Counted from the first letter of the stretch, positions 22,687 to 30,318 are shown. The stretch: 44,325 bases of DNA from a virus (IMGVR_UViG_3300017714_000028:1-44325); one strand, 5' to 3'. The notes: a model not told the origin generated them from the sequence alone. Translations and numbers: made by a program.

Positions 22687-24026
22687 TACCCTGCGTTATA
22701 CACGCCTTCGTTACTATTTAACCATTCGGATCCGTTCCATTCTAGTTGATCGTTGTTTGCAACGTTAGTAACATATTCAGTGGTATTTATTGACGAGCTA
22801 TCAAATGTTATAGTCCAGTTTGTTCCATCATATTGAATTATATCAAATCTATTTGCAGTTAGACCTCCCCAATATGAATTAACTGGTAAATCATTTAGTA
22901 AGAGATATCGCTGTCCTGAAATTTGTGCAGGAACTGTTCCATCTCCAGGATAATTATTTGTTGGATCTACTAATGCATTAACTGCAACTACTGTGTTTGC
23001 TGGTAATGTTGTTAAATCAATATCAACATTTAATATATTTATATTTCCTTGATTAATACTTACTTTACCTACAATATCATTTGATTTATCACTAGGATCT
23101 GACCCATTTTTTCTTAACCTTACTTGACTTATTCCGTCTCTTATCACGCCAAAAGGTTTAGTTTCTTCTGCCCAATTGAGAGGTTGTCCGTTATCATTTA
23201 AACTAGTTCCATCTTTATTTAAAAGGAATAGTTGTGCGTTTTCAAATCTGGATTTTTTATCTTCATATGTAACAATTGTGTATTCTAGTGTATTTTTGTT
23301 AAAAGGTAAATTTTCTTTAAAGTCTTCTAAGTCTTCATCTGTAAGACTATATAATTCATTAATTACTGTATGTATTAATCTTTGTCTTTGTATTTTTGCA
23401 GGTGGGTTTATAAACACTGGAATGTCAAAACTTAAAGTGCTTACATCTATAATATCATCTATACTTGATCCAACACTTCTACTAGACCAGTTTGTGTTTG
23501 TCATTTCCACATGTGATAAAGCACTCCAGTCTACTATATTATTGCTTGTTCTAATGTCTAATGTTGGATTAAATAATACTAGTATCTGTTCCAATAATTG
23601 TAATTTTTGATCTGTATTAGAAGTCCAAACATCACAATTCATCTGGAGCATATAAGGTACAGGTGCATGTCTTTCAACGGTGTAATTATTACCACGTTCG
23701 TTTATATACTCGTTTGTGTCTTCGTCAAATTTCTTTTCATACACTTGCATTTTTTCAGTGTAATCTTGATATGTTCTTCTTTCTGGTAGCATGTTTAGTG
23801 CAGTTACGTAACAACTTATAAATGGAACACTGTTAACAACATTTTCACTGTTTTCACGTGTAATATGTGCTGCCATACGATTTATATCGCCATATCTTAC
23901 AGGAACTTTTTGATATATAGGTAAACTTTCATCGTCTTTGCCCATTTGAACATTAAAGCCGCTAAACAGTCTAATGAACTGTTGAATATATCTTCTTATT
24001 TGTTTGTCGTAAAAATATTGTGCCAT
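22668..24026 (-). CDS. 15: Tail sheath stabiliser, T4 gp15 family
   Basis: 452 residues. The N-terminus AQYFYDKQIRRYIQQFIRLF aligns with T4 gp15 (GYFYNSSFRRYATLMGDLFS), and VPVRYGDINRMAAHI matches its VPITYAS segment. In T4, gp15 forms the hexameric ring that caps the finished tail and meets the neck. The family domain covers about residues 1-260. A C-terminal beta-rich extension of about 190 residues, absent from T4 gp15 (272 residues), includes 'GEWYLLNDLPVN'-like fibre-type sequence and ends in NAGYWRLYL. The extension may decorate the neck. It shares one base with the stop of gp14 (TAATG), so the two are translationally coupled. Confidence 0.82.
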   Translation of the reverse strand: MAQYFYDKQIRRYIQQFIRLFSGFNVQMGKDDESLPIYQKVPVRYGDINRMAAHITRENSENVVNSVPFISCYVTALNMLPERRTYQDYTEKMQVYEKKFDEDTNEYINERGNNYTVERHAPVPYMLQMNCDVWTSNTDQKLQLLEQILVLFNPTLDIRTSNNIVDWSALSHVEMTNTNWSSRSVGSSIDDIIDVSTLSFDIPVFINPPAKIQRQRLIHTVINELYSLTDEDLEDFKENLPFNKNTLEYTIVTYEDKKSRFENAQLFLLNKDGTSLNDNGQPLNWAEETKPFGVIRDGISQVRLRKNGSDPSDKSNDIVGKVSINQGNINILNVDIDLTTLPANTVVAVNALVDPTNNYPGDGTVPAQISGQRYLLLNDLPVNSYWGGLTANRFDIIQYDGTNWTITFDSSSINTTEYVTNVANNDQLEWNGSEWLNSNEGVYNAGYWRLYL

Positions 24027-25093
24027 TATTCAAAATCACTTTTTGGTTTAAGCGCCTGTGATAGAGATTGACGCTCAGGAAATTCTTGATTATCAACTAC
24101 AGTAGTTGAATTGTTGTTTATAAACGAGCTAGCATTATATGTTCTATCACTCCATGTGTCGTCTGTAACATTATCGTATAATCTATGCCATCTGCTGCCT
24201 CGAAATACAAATAATCTATTAGGTGTAAAATCAGTTCTTACAAAATAATCACTATCATTTGGATTTTGTGGAAATTGATCACCTGTCTCTAATGTTTCTC
24301 CGTGATCGTATTCGTTATTTTCACTATCAACACCAAATAAATGATCTGCAAGTGGTAGTCCAGTTGGATTAGCTGCTTCTGCACTAGCAACAATTGCATT
24401 TGAAATATTAAGTTCTGTTTTATAAGAACTTATATCATTCTTAAGTGAGTTTTCATCTGCGGCTGTGCCTAATATATCTGCATATTCTTGTGTATCTGTC
24501 AATGGTGCTACTTTCACTCTCCAAATGTGTGGATACCATGTTTGAGAAAATCCTTCAGCACTTCTTGCAGCATCTTGAACAACATAAAATTTGTTAATTG
24601 CATCTTTTTCGGCTGTAAGTAACAGTTCGTCACGTAAGTGAGGTAATTCTAAAACATCTCCTGGCATTAATTTTCTGTTTAATCTTTCAATCATATCGTT
24701 GATATGAAATGTTATAAACAATGTATCGTTTGTAAGGAATAATCCAAACTGTGTAAGATCAAAATCATTATCACTTACATTATATACACCACGTAATTCA
24801 TAAATATCAGGATCATATTTACGATCTCTGTTTTCCATAAACAGTAGATCCTGTATTTGTGTTTCGTCAATAAGACCTTCTGGATTTATTTCTTCTCCAG
24901 TTATAAAATCTTTTTCTAATCCACTTCCATAATTTGGTTCACTAGGATCTTCATTATTTGATTGTGGACTTGGACCTAAGTATTTATGAACATGTATTGC
25001 TGTTCCACCAATGTCAAATTGTTCACGGACGCCTCTGTCCATAAATTTAAAGTCATTGCCTTTGTATGGTTTGTATAAACTGAGTCTTGGCAT
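24026..25093 (-). CDS. 14: Neck protein, T4 gp14 family
   Basis: 355 residues. The block DLLFMENRDRKYDPDIYELR and the following 'FGLFLTNDTLFITFHINDMI' and GDVLELPHLRDELL are characteristic of gp14 neck proteins of marine T4-like phages. gp14 with gp13 closes the filled head and binds the tail. The C-terminal third contains a linker-like acidic region and a short domain with RLFVFRGSRWHRL. AAGGA precedes the ATG, and a CATAAATA late octamer lies about 20 bases upstream. It is the first gene of the minus-strand block; its usual partner gp13 is on the plus strand at 28635. Confidence 0.8.
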   Translation of the reverse strand: MPRLSLYKPYKGNDFKFMDRGVREQFDIGGTAIHVHKYLGPSPQSNNEDPSEPNYGSGLEKDFITGEEINPEGLIDETQIQDLLFMENRDRKYDPDIYELRGVYNVSDNDFDLTQFGLFLTNDTLFITFHINDMIERLNRKLMPGDVLELPHLRDELLLTAEKDAINKFYVVQDAARSAEGFSQTWYPHIWRVKVAPLTDTQEYADILGTAADENSLKNDISSYKTELNISNAIVASAEAANPTGLPLADHLFGVDSENNEYDHGETLETGDQFPQNPNDSDYFVRTDFTPNRLFVFRGSRWHRLYDNVTDDTWSDRTYNASSFINNNSTTVVDNQEFPERQSLSQALKPKSDFE

Positions 25094-25113
25094 AATAATT
25101 CCTTAATATAGTG

Positions 25114-25121
25114 TATTTATG
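25114..25121 (-). promoter_or_regulatory. Late-promoter octamer CATAAATA for the gp14-gp15-Nudix block
   Basis: On the minus strand the octamer ends 20 bases before the gp14 ATG, with AAGGA in between. The expected start is near 25108. Confidence 0.62.
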
Positions 25122-25144
25122 ACAATGTGTATATAAAAATTTAC

Positions 25145-25172
25145 TTGACAATTCTTTAATTTCGTTTACAAT
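25145..25172 (+). promoter_or_regulatory. Sigma70 promoter TTGACA-N16-TACAAT for the SbmA-like gene
   Basis: TTGACA at 25145-25150 and TACAAT at 25167-25172, with a 16-base spacer. The expected start is near 25179, before AAAGGAAAA and the ATG at 25208. A host-type promoter implies expression early in infection. Confidence 0.72.
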
Positions 25173-25207
25173 AATAACATCTAGATAAGAAAAGAAAAGG
25201 AAAACAT

Positions 25208-26194
25208 ATGTTTAGGTTTTTTAAGAACCGAAAATGGTGGTTATGGAGTTGGCTAGGGTCAGCTGCAATTTTAAGTTCACTATGGGTTCAAGTAGAAATT
25301 GATGTAAAAATCAATGAATGGTTTGGAACGTTTTACGATATGATTCAAAAAGCACTAGCCACACCAAATGCAATTACTATGGGTGAATATTGGAGTAGTT
25401 TAATTGAATTTATATATCTAGCAGGTATATATGTACTAATTGCTGTGATAGTAAGTTTCTTTACAGCTCATTATCTATTCCGTTGGAGAACGGCTATGGT
25501 AGAGTGGTATCATAGTGTATATGATAAAGCAAGAACCATAGAAGGTGCCGCACAAAGGGTACAAGAAGATACGATTAAATTTAGTCGTATCATGGAAGGA
25601 CTTGGAACAAGTTTCATCGAAGCAATAATGATTCTTATTCAGTTTGTTCCAATTTTATTAGGACTAAGTGCAGGACTAACTATTATGTTCTTTGGAGAAT
25701 GGCAATATGGACTTGTTACAGGTGCTCTACTTTGGAGTATAGGTGGCACACTATTCCTTATTGGATTAGGATGGGCATTTCGTTTAGTTGGAATCGAATA
25801 TGATTTACAAAAGAAAGAAGCTGCTTATCGAAAAATTCTAGTGATTGCAGAAGACGATGAAAAAATTCGTCCTAAATCAATTGAAGAATTGTTTGATGGG
25901 GTGCGTAGTATACACTTTTTAAGTTATATACGTTATCTTTACTTTAATGTGGGTCGTATTGCATATTTACAAGCAAATGTGCTAAGTGCCTATGTATTCT
26001 TAGCACCGGCAATTGTAACAGGTGCAATTACATTAGGTGTAATGCAACAAATTATACGTGCATTTGGTCGTGTTGAAGGTAGTATGCAATATTTACTTAA
26101 AGCGTGGCCTACAATTATTGAATTAATGAGTGTATATAGACGTTTAAGAGAATTTGAACGCCAAATTGAAGAAAAATCAAAAGTAGCTATGTAA
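25208..26194 (+). CDS. SbmA/BacA family inner-membrane peptide transporter
   Basis: 328 residues with several membrane segments. Long stretches match E. coli SbmA: HYLFRWRTAMVEWY, IEGAAQRVQEDTIKF, GVSFI/GTSFIEAIM, EAAYRKILVIAEDD, YFNVGRIAYLQ, AGTITLG/TGAITLGVM and a terminal ELMSVYRRLREFE. SbmA/BacA are proton-driven inner-membrane importers of peptides and related antibiotics. The phage protein lacks about 75-80 N-terminal residues of E. coli SbmA but keeps the conserved core. A sigma70 promoter and terminator make it a separate unit, immediately upstream of a small-gene cluster. A transporter of this class in a lytic T4-like phage is unusual. Peptide scavenging, detoxification or superinfection control are possible roles, all inferred. 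Confidence 0.88.
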   Translation: MFRFFKNRKWWLWSWLGSAAILSSLWVQVEIDVKINEWFGTFYDMIQKALATPNAITMGEYWSSLIEFIYLAGIYVLIAVIVSFFTAHYLFRWRTAMVEWYHSVYDKARTIEGAAQRVQEDTIKFSRIMEGLGTSFIEAIMILIQFVPILLGLSAGLTIMFFGEWQYGLVTGALLWSIGGTLFLIGLGWAFRLVGIEYDLQKKEAAYRKILVIAEDDEKIRPKSIEELFDGVRSIHFLSYIRYLYFNVGRIAYLQANVLSAYVFLAPAIVTGAITLGVMQQIIRAFGRVEGSMQYLLKAWPTIIELMSVYRRLREFERQIEEKSKVAM

Positions 26195-26222
26195 TTTTTT
26201 TAAAAAAAATTATAAGTTATTG

Positions 26223-26252
26223 AAAGCGCAGGATTTTATCTTGCGCTTTTTT
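26223..26252 (+). terminator. Intrinsic terminator after the SbmA-like gene
   Basis: AAAGCGCA pairs with TGCGCTTT around an eleven-base loop, followed by more T's. The -35 of the next promoter begins two bases later. Confidence 0.88.
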
Positions 26253-26253
26253 G

Positions 26254-26282
26254 TTGACAAGCAAGACATCTTAGTGTAAGCT
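26254..26282 (+). promoter_or_regulatory. Promoter of the small-gene cluster, paralogous to the one at 26599
   Basis: TTGACA (26254-26259), then a 17-base spacer ending at a weak -10, TAAGCT. The sequence aligns closely with the 26599 promoter, including the imperfect palindrome AGCAAGAC-ATCTTAGT in the spacer and a shared TATATAAGTTG downstream. The weak -10 makes it the less certain of the pair. Confidence 0.55.
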
Positions 26283-26310
26283 ATATATAAGTTGCAAATA
26301 AGGATATAAC

Positions 26311-26436
26311 ATGTTAGCAATAGATCATAAAACGTATTTAGATTATGTAGCATACAACCGTGCTAAAGGTTATGGCGCATTTCCAGAAGATCTTTGGAAT
26401 GCATTAAAAGAACAGGAGGAAGAATTATGCAATTAA
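26311..26436 (+). CDS. 41-residue small protein
   Basis: No family recognised. The peptide runs MLAIDHKTYLDYVAYNRAKG and ends with an acidic EQEEELCN. AAGGA lies upstream. It follows a dedicated promoter and overlaps the next gene by ten bases, with that gene's AGGAGGA site inside its 3' end. This compact arrangement supports a real early small gene. Confidence 0.6.
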   Translation: MLAIDHKTYLDYVAYNRAKGYGAFPEDLWNALKEQEEELCN

Positions 26437-26579
26437 ATACTGCAATTAATGTTCTAACAAAAAGAGCAGAAGATTTTTATGGTAAGTCGTTTAATTGGTT
26501 GGTCGATGCTATGGATAATGGCTTTGATGAAAATAACAGTATTACTAAAGCATACAAGATTTACAAGAAGAAGAATTAG
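26427..26579 (+). CDS. 50-residue small protein
   Basis: No family recognised. The ATG at 26427 is supported by a strong AGGAGGA at 26413-26419. The protein has a likely amphipathic helix (NVLTKRAEDFYGKSFNWLVD) and a basic C-terminus (KIYKKKN). It lies between two paralogous promoters. Small basic or amphipathic proteins of this kind in phage early clusters often act on host machinery; that is inference. Confidence 0.6.
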   Translation: MQLNTAINVLTKRAEDFYGKSFNWLVDAMDNGFDENNSITKAYKIYKKKN

Positions 26580-26598
26580 AAAATAATTAAAAAAAAGG

Positions 26599-26627
26599 TT
26601 GACAAGTAAGATATCTTACTATATAGT
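26599..26627 (+). promoter_or_regulatory. Sigma70 promoter with a perfect 16-base palindrome in its spacer
   Basis: TTGACA (26599-26604), 17-base spacer, TATAGT (26622-26627). The palindrome AGTAAGATATCTTACT at 26605-26620 fills the spacer almost exactly, a location where a bound protein would block RNA polymerase. Confidence 0.75.
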
Positions 26628-26656
26628 AGTTATATAAGTTGAAAAAGGAACAAACA

Positions 26657-27031
26657 ATGAAATATCAGATATTACAAATTCGTGCTACAGACGCTGAAAT
26701 TGATCTTTTTAATTCAAGTGAAGATTATGATGCTGTTCCAAAAATTAAAGCAAGACGTGATATGTCTTTTCCTATACTTGTAAAATCAACTGTAGAAGCT
26801 CTTGCAAAAGATGCATTTAATAGCGGATTTTATACACATGTTGCAAACATTACTGCAAGCGATTTAGAGCATGTTTTTGAAATCGGTAACATTGGTCCTG
26901 AAGAAAACATTGAACGCCTTGATCGTATGGCAAGTATTAGTGTAGGTGATATTGTCATTGATGGAAACAATATTGTCTGGGTTGTTGCAGATTATGGTTT
27001 CAAGGAAGTAATGGAACTACAAACTGTATAA
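26657..27031 (+). CDS. Unrecognised 124-residue phage protein
   Basis: The ATG at 26657 follows AAAAAGGAA. The protein begins with a beta strand (MKYQILQIRATDAEIDLFNS), continues KIKARRDMSFP, and ends with a beta-rich segment (SVGDIVIDGNNIVWVVADYG) that looks like a small barrel-type domain. Proteins of this build occur in marine phage early regions, without an assigned role. It is the first gene behind the palindrome-bearing promoter. Its stop shares one base with the next ATG (TAATG), so the small genes are coupled. Confidence 0.7.
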   Translation: MKYQILQIRATDAEIDLFNSSEDYDAVPKIKARRDMSFPILVKSTVEALAKDAFNSGFYTHVANITASDLEHVFEIGNIGPEENIERLDRMASISVGDIVIDGNNIVWVVADYGFKEVMELQTV

Positions 27032-27156
27032 TGAAAAAAATAACTTCATATTCCAAATACAGTGATTATTTAAAAGACTGTATAAGATTTGGAATTGAAC
27101 CCATATCTCGTAATTTATGGAACTATGAATGTATGAAAGATACTTATGATAACTAA
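27031..27156 (+). CDS. 41-residue small protein
   Basis: Starts at the TAATG overlap with the previous stop. The peptide (MKKITSYSKYSDYLKDCIRF...) is polar with many Tyr residues and shows no known motif. Support is position and coupling alone. Confidence 0.5.
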   Translation: MKKITSYSKYSDYLKDCIRFGIEPISRNLWNYECMKDTYDN

Positions 27157-27169
27157 TACGGAGTAAATA

Positions 27170-27319
27170 ATGGAATATATAAAACAACTTCTTCAAACTT
27201 ATCAAGCACAGATGGCTGGTCAATGGCCTGGCGATGAAAATGAAACACTTGACAAAATTGAAGAAGTATGTAATGCTCTTAATATTAGCGTAGAAGATGC
27301 GTTTGAATGGATAGATTAA
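27170..27319 (+). CDS. 49-residue acidic small protein
   Basis: CGGAG precedes the ATG. The acidic peptide contains two likely helices (EYIKQLLQTYQAQMAG and ETLDKIEEVCNALNISVEDA) separated by QWPGDEN. The helix-turn-helix-like spacing suggests a small folded domain, but no family is recognised. It ends 12 bases before the 422-residue gene and is probably co-transcribed. Confidence 0.58.
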   Translation: MEYIKQLLQTYQAQMAGQWPGDENETLDKIEEVCNALNISVEDAFEWID

Positions 27320-27331
27320 TAGGAGATAGAA

Positions 27332-28600
27332 ATGGCACGTAAACCTGTAAAAGCAAAAGCACTTAAAAAAATACGTAAAGGTGCATTACAAGATCCATCG
27401 TGGGCTGGATATGAAACATGGACTGGTTTAGAGTTCCATCGTGCTAAACAAGCCGCTAGCGATTATTATTATAGAAATTATAAAGCAAGTGATCTAAACG
27501 AGTTTACATATAAATGGATGATCAATAACGGCTATACTAGAGAAGATGTACGTTGTGCTAAAGCAGATAAGAGTTACAATATATCACAGCCAGTAGGATA
27601 TGTATGTCGTATGCTTGATTGTGGTATGCCTGATTATTATGAGCCACATAATGAGCATTGGAAATCTTGTCCAGGTACAAGTGGAGAAATCCAACCTTCT
27701 ATTCCATGGATTAAGCAAAAAATTGAAGCTGCAATCGAAGGCGGTAAACCGTATGTAGAAGAAGCAAAAGCAAAAGCAGATGCTGAAAAGTCTAAAAAAC
27801 CTTACAAGCCTAGCATTCAAGAACTCATGTTTGAGGCTAGTTGTGCTATGACTGAAGGTATTGAAGAATTCCTTGATGATTTTGTCCGTAATACAGATCC
27901 TAGTGTAGTAAAAGATTTTGAGCCTGTAAAAATTTTACGTGGTGTAGGATGTAAAATGGGTCATGCGAGACAAATTCGTAAATTTTACGAAGGTGAACTA
28001 GAAGAAGCAGTAGAACTTAATACAAAAGTTGGTAAGCGTGATATGGATGATATGCGTGAACAACTTGAAGAAGGTTATTCGCATTTAGATGCAAAACAAA
28101 AAAAAGCATGGTTAGAAGTTTATCGTAAAGTTATAGATGCTTGTGATATTATTATTGCAGAAAGTAAAGCAACAAGGAAGCCTCGAAAAGCAAAAGTTAG
28201 AACTGCAAATGATGTTGTAAAGAAACTTAAATTTAAAGCAAGTGATAGCACATATGGAGTTGCAAGTATTCCAGCAACAGATATTGTTGGTGCAAATATA
28301 CTTGTAGTTTTTAATACAAAGAATCGTAAACTTGGATTATACTATGCAAGTAATATTGATCCTAAAGGACTACAGCGAGATGGTACAGGACTAAGTGTAA
28401 AAGGTACAACTATTATTGGTTATGATGAAAAGAGAAGTTTACAAAGAACTATACGTAAACCTAGTGAATTCTTGCCACAGGTAAAGAAAACAACTCGTGC
28501 AAAAACAGAAAAACTGTTTGATAGTATAAAAACTACAGAAACAAAGCTCAATGGACGTATGAATAGTGAAACAATTTTGATTGCGGCGTTTAACAAGTAA
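27332..28600 (+). CDS. Unrecognised 422-residue phage protein
   Basis: No function can be assigned. The N-terminus is strongly basic (ARKPVKAKALKKIRKG) and is followed by a compact region with several Cys/His/Trp residues (about 78-115, including VCRMLDCGMPDYYEPHNEHW). The central part is helical and acidic (about 150-285), with a Lys/Arg-rich linker near residue 285. The C-terminal 130 residues look like a beta domain (KLKFKASDSTYGVASI, ILVVFNTKNRKLGLYY, GLSVKGTTIIGYD). The basic ends suggest nucleic-acid binding. GGAGATAG precedes the ATG. It closes the small-gene cluster and is followed by a late promoter. Similar C-terminal sequences recur in marine T4-like phages as hypothetical proteins. 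Confidence 0.7.
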   Translation: MARKPVKAKALKKIRKGALQDPSWAGYETWTGLEFHRAKQAASDYYYRNYKASDLNEFTYKWMINNGYTREDVRCAKADKSYNISQPVGYVCRMLDCGMPDYYEPHNEHWKSCPGTSGEIQPSIPWIKQKIEAAIEGGKPYVEEAKAKADAEKSKKPYKPSIQELMFEASCAMTEGIEEFLDDFVRNTDPSVVKDFEPVKILRGVGCKMGHARQIRKFYEGELEEAVELNTKVGKRDMDDMREQLEEGYSHLDAKQKKAWLEVYRKVIDACDIIIAESKATRKPRKAKVRTANDVVKKLKFKASDSTYGVASIPATDIVGANILVVFNTKNRKLGLYYASNIDPKGLQRDGTGLSVKGTTIIGYDEKRSLQRTIRKPSEFLPQVKKTTRAKTEKLFDSIKTTETKLNGRMNSETILIAAFNK

Positions 28601-28605
28601 AAGTC

Positions 28606-28613
28606 GATAAATA
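28606..28613 (+). promoter_or_regulatory. Late-promoter octamer GATAAATA for gp13
   Basis: The expected start is near 28619, inside the 5' arm of the 28612-28634 inverted repeat and 16 bases before the ATG. Confidence 0.75.
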
Positions 28614-28634
28614 CAATGTAGGAGATACATTGTA
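28612..28634 (+). promoter_or_regulatory. 9-bp hairpin with the gp13 ribosome binding site as its loop
   Basis: TACAATGTA (28612-28620) and TACATTGTA (28626-28634) are perfect inverted repeats. The five-base loop is GGAGA, the Shine-Dalgarno sequence, and the ATG follows the second arm immediately. RNA started at the overlapping late promoter would lack most of the first arm. Confidence 0.8.
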
Positions 28635-29372
28635 ATGACGGCAAGAAATAAATTATCAAAAGAAATAGAACTTCGTTTAGGCGGAGGTATGGTTGATGTA
28701 GAACTTGATCCCGAGCACTACGAACTTGCTACTGATAAAGCACTTGCAAAATATCGTCAACGTGCAGAAAATGCAGTAGAAGAGAGTTTTATAATTCTCG
28801 AAATGCAAAAGGAACAAAGTGAATATACACTTCCAAAAGAAATTATAGAAGTAAAAGACATTTATCGCAGAACAACAGGTATTAGTAGTGGGACGGGTAA
28901 TAATATTGAACCGTTTCAAGCTGCATATATGAATACATATCTTCTCGGATCTAGTAGAAATGGTGGACTTGCTACTTTTGACTTTCTACAACAAAACAGA
29001 GAAACAATGGGTAAACTATTTGGTGCTGAAATTATGTTTACTTGGCGTCCACAAGAAAGTCGTCTAATACTTCATCGTAAAATAAAAGCACCAGATACAG
29101 CGGTGTTACATGTATACATGAATAGAATTGACGAAGACTTATTAACTGATCATTATGCGGCACCATGGATTAAAGATTATTCATTTGCTCATGCTAGATT
29201 AATGCTTGCTGAAGCACGTGGTAAGTTTACACAAATTGCAGGTCCGCAAGGCGGAACTACAATGAACGCAGATCAGTTACGTACTGATGCATTACAGGAA
29301 ATTGACAAGCTAGAAACTGAACTTACAGTATACAATGATGGGTCAGCAGGCTTAGGTTTCATAATAGGCTAA
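28635..29372 (+). CDS. 13: Neck protein, T4 gp13 family
   Basis: 245 residues. The C-terminal block (WIKDYSFAHARLMLAEARGK, then GPQGGTTMNADQLRTDALQE and 'YNDGSAGLGFIIG') is characteristic of gp13-type neck/head-completion proteins in marine T4-like phages. gp13 forms a ring under the portal that seals the DNA-filled head and joins gp14. It is preceded by a late promoter and a ribosome-site hairpin that may delay translation until late infection. Its stop overlaps the next ATG (TAATG). The usual partner genes gp14 and gp15 are 4 kb away on the opposite strand. Confidence 0.82.
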   Translation: MTARNKLSKEIELRLGGGMVDVELDPEHYELATDKALAKYRQRAENAVEESFIILEMQKEQSEYTLPKEIIEVKDIYRRTTGISSGTGNNIEPFQAAYMNTYLLGSSRNGGLATFDFLQQNRETMGKLFGAEIMFTWRPQESRLILHRKIKAPDTAVLHVYMNRIDEDLLTDHYAAPWIKDYSFAHARLMLAEARGKFTQIAGPQGGTTMNADQLRTDALQEIDKLETELTVYNDGSAGLGFIIG

Positions 29373-29695
29373 TGGAATTTTTATTTAAGGCTTTAATAAG
29401 CGGACTTATTGTTGCGACAGTAAGTTCACTATCTTTAAAAAATGCAACCATTGCAGCAGTAGTTATGGGAATTCCTTTTACAGCATTACTGAGTATGGCA
29501 TTTATGTATTACAACGGTGTTGATTCGAACACATTTGCACAATTTAGTTTTCAAACGATATACTTTGTCTTGACAAGTTTAGTTTTTTTTGTTATATTTG
29601 GATTAGGAATTGGTAAACTAGGTTTTTGGCCAAGTATGGGACTTGGTATCTTAGTTACAATAATTTTATTTAATATTGTTTTGAGGATTTTATGA
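29372..29695 (+). CDS. Small DUF3147-like membrane protein
   Basis: 107 residues with four predicted membrane helices. The pattern of 'KALISGLIVATVSSLSLKN', GIPFTALLSMAFMYY, TSLVFFVIFGLGIGKLGFWP and a final hydrophobic helix resembles the DUF3147 family of bacterial inner-membrane proteins of unknown function. It lies between gp13 and the dNMP kinase gene, overlapping both by one to four bases, so it is translated as part of that operon. It is cargo by position; a holin role is possible for a small four-helix protein, but there is no charged C-terminal tail to support it. Confidence 0.65.
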   Translation: MEFLFKALISGLIVATVSSLSLKNATIAAVVMGIPFTALLSMAFMYYNGVDSNTFAQFSFQTIYFVLTSLVFFVIFGLGIGKLGFWPSMGLGILVTIILFNIVLRIL

Positions 29696-30318
29696 AAAAA
29701 GTTGTAGGTATTTGTGGGTTAATAGGACACGGTAAAGATACAGCAGCAGGTTTTTTAATTGAACAAGGATATCAGCGTATTAGTTTTGCTGGTGTATTAA
29801 AAGATGCCTGTGCTAATATTTTTAGTTGGGATAGAATATTACTAGAAGGCAATACAACAGAATCTCGTGTATGGAGAGAAACAGTAGACGAATGGTGGGC
29901 TGATAGATTAGGCATTGAAAATTTTACTCCTAGGTATGCTTTACAATATATAGGCACAGATGTTTTAAGAACACACTTTCATCCTGATATATGGGTAGCG
30001 GCATGCGAGCGTCAAATAGAAATGACAAATAGAAATGTTGTAATTAGTGATTGTAGATTTTTTAATGAACTTGGTGTAATAAAAAAATTAGGAGGAACTA
30101 CTGCGGTAGTGTGGAGATTAGATAAACCTGATTGGTGGGCTACCGCTTGTGGTGTAAACAAAGCAGGAACACCTAGTTCAAATAATTCAATGAATATTGT
30201 ATTCCCCGAAGTACACCCAAGTGAATGGAGTTGGGCAGGTTGGAATTTTGATTATAAAATAAACAACACTGGAACATTAGAAGATTTGCAATCAAGAACT
30301 CTTGAAGTTTTTGTCTGA
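29692..30318 (+). CDS. 1: Deoxynucleoside monophosphate kinase, T4 gp1 family
   Basis: 208 residues. The Walker A loop GLIGHGKDT (residues 9-17) opens the protein, as in T4 gene 1 dNMP kinase. FAGVLKDAC, the conserved 'YALQYIGTDVLRTHFHPDIW' segment (two short parts around residues 83-102) and NVVISDCRFFNE match that family. The enzyme phosphorylates dTMP, dGMP and hydroxymethyl-dCMP in T4 to feed DNA synthesis from degraded host DNA. It overlaps the preceding membrane-protein gene (ATGA) and precedes gp18, as a nucleotide-metabolism gene inserted in the virion cluster. Confidence 0.87.
   Translation: MKKVVGICGLIGHGKDTAAGFLIEQGYQRISFAGVLKDACANIFSWDRILLEGNTTESRVWRETVDEWWADRLGIENFTPRYALQYIGTDVLRTHFHPDIWVAACERQIEMTNRNVVISDCRFFNELGVIKKLGGTTAVVWRLDKPDWWATACGVNKAGTPSSNNSMNIVFPEVHPSEWSWAGWNFDYKINNTGTLEDLQSRTLEVFV

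Noticed and set aside
29372-29695. Holin assignment for the small membrane protein
   Set aside because: It resembles DUF3147, has no lysis gene beside it and lacks the charged C-terminal tail typical of holins.
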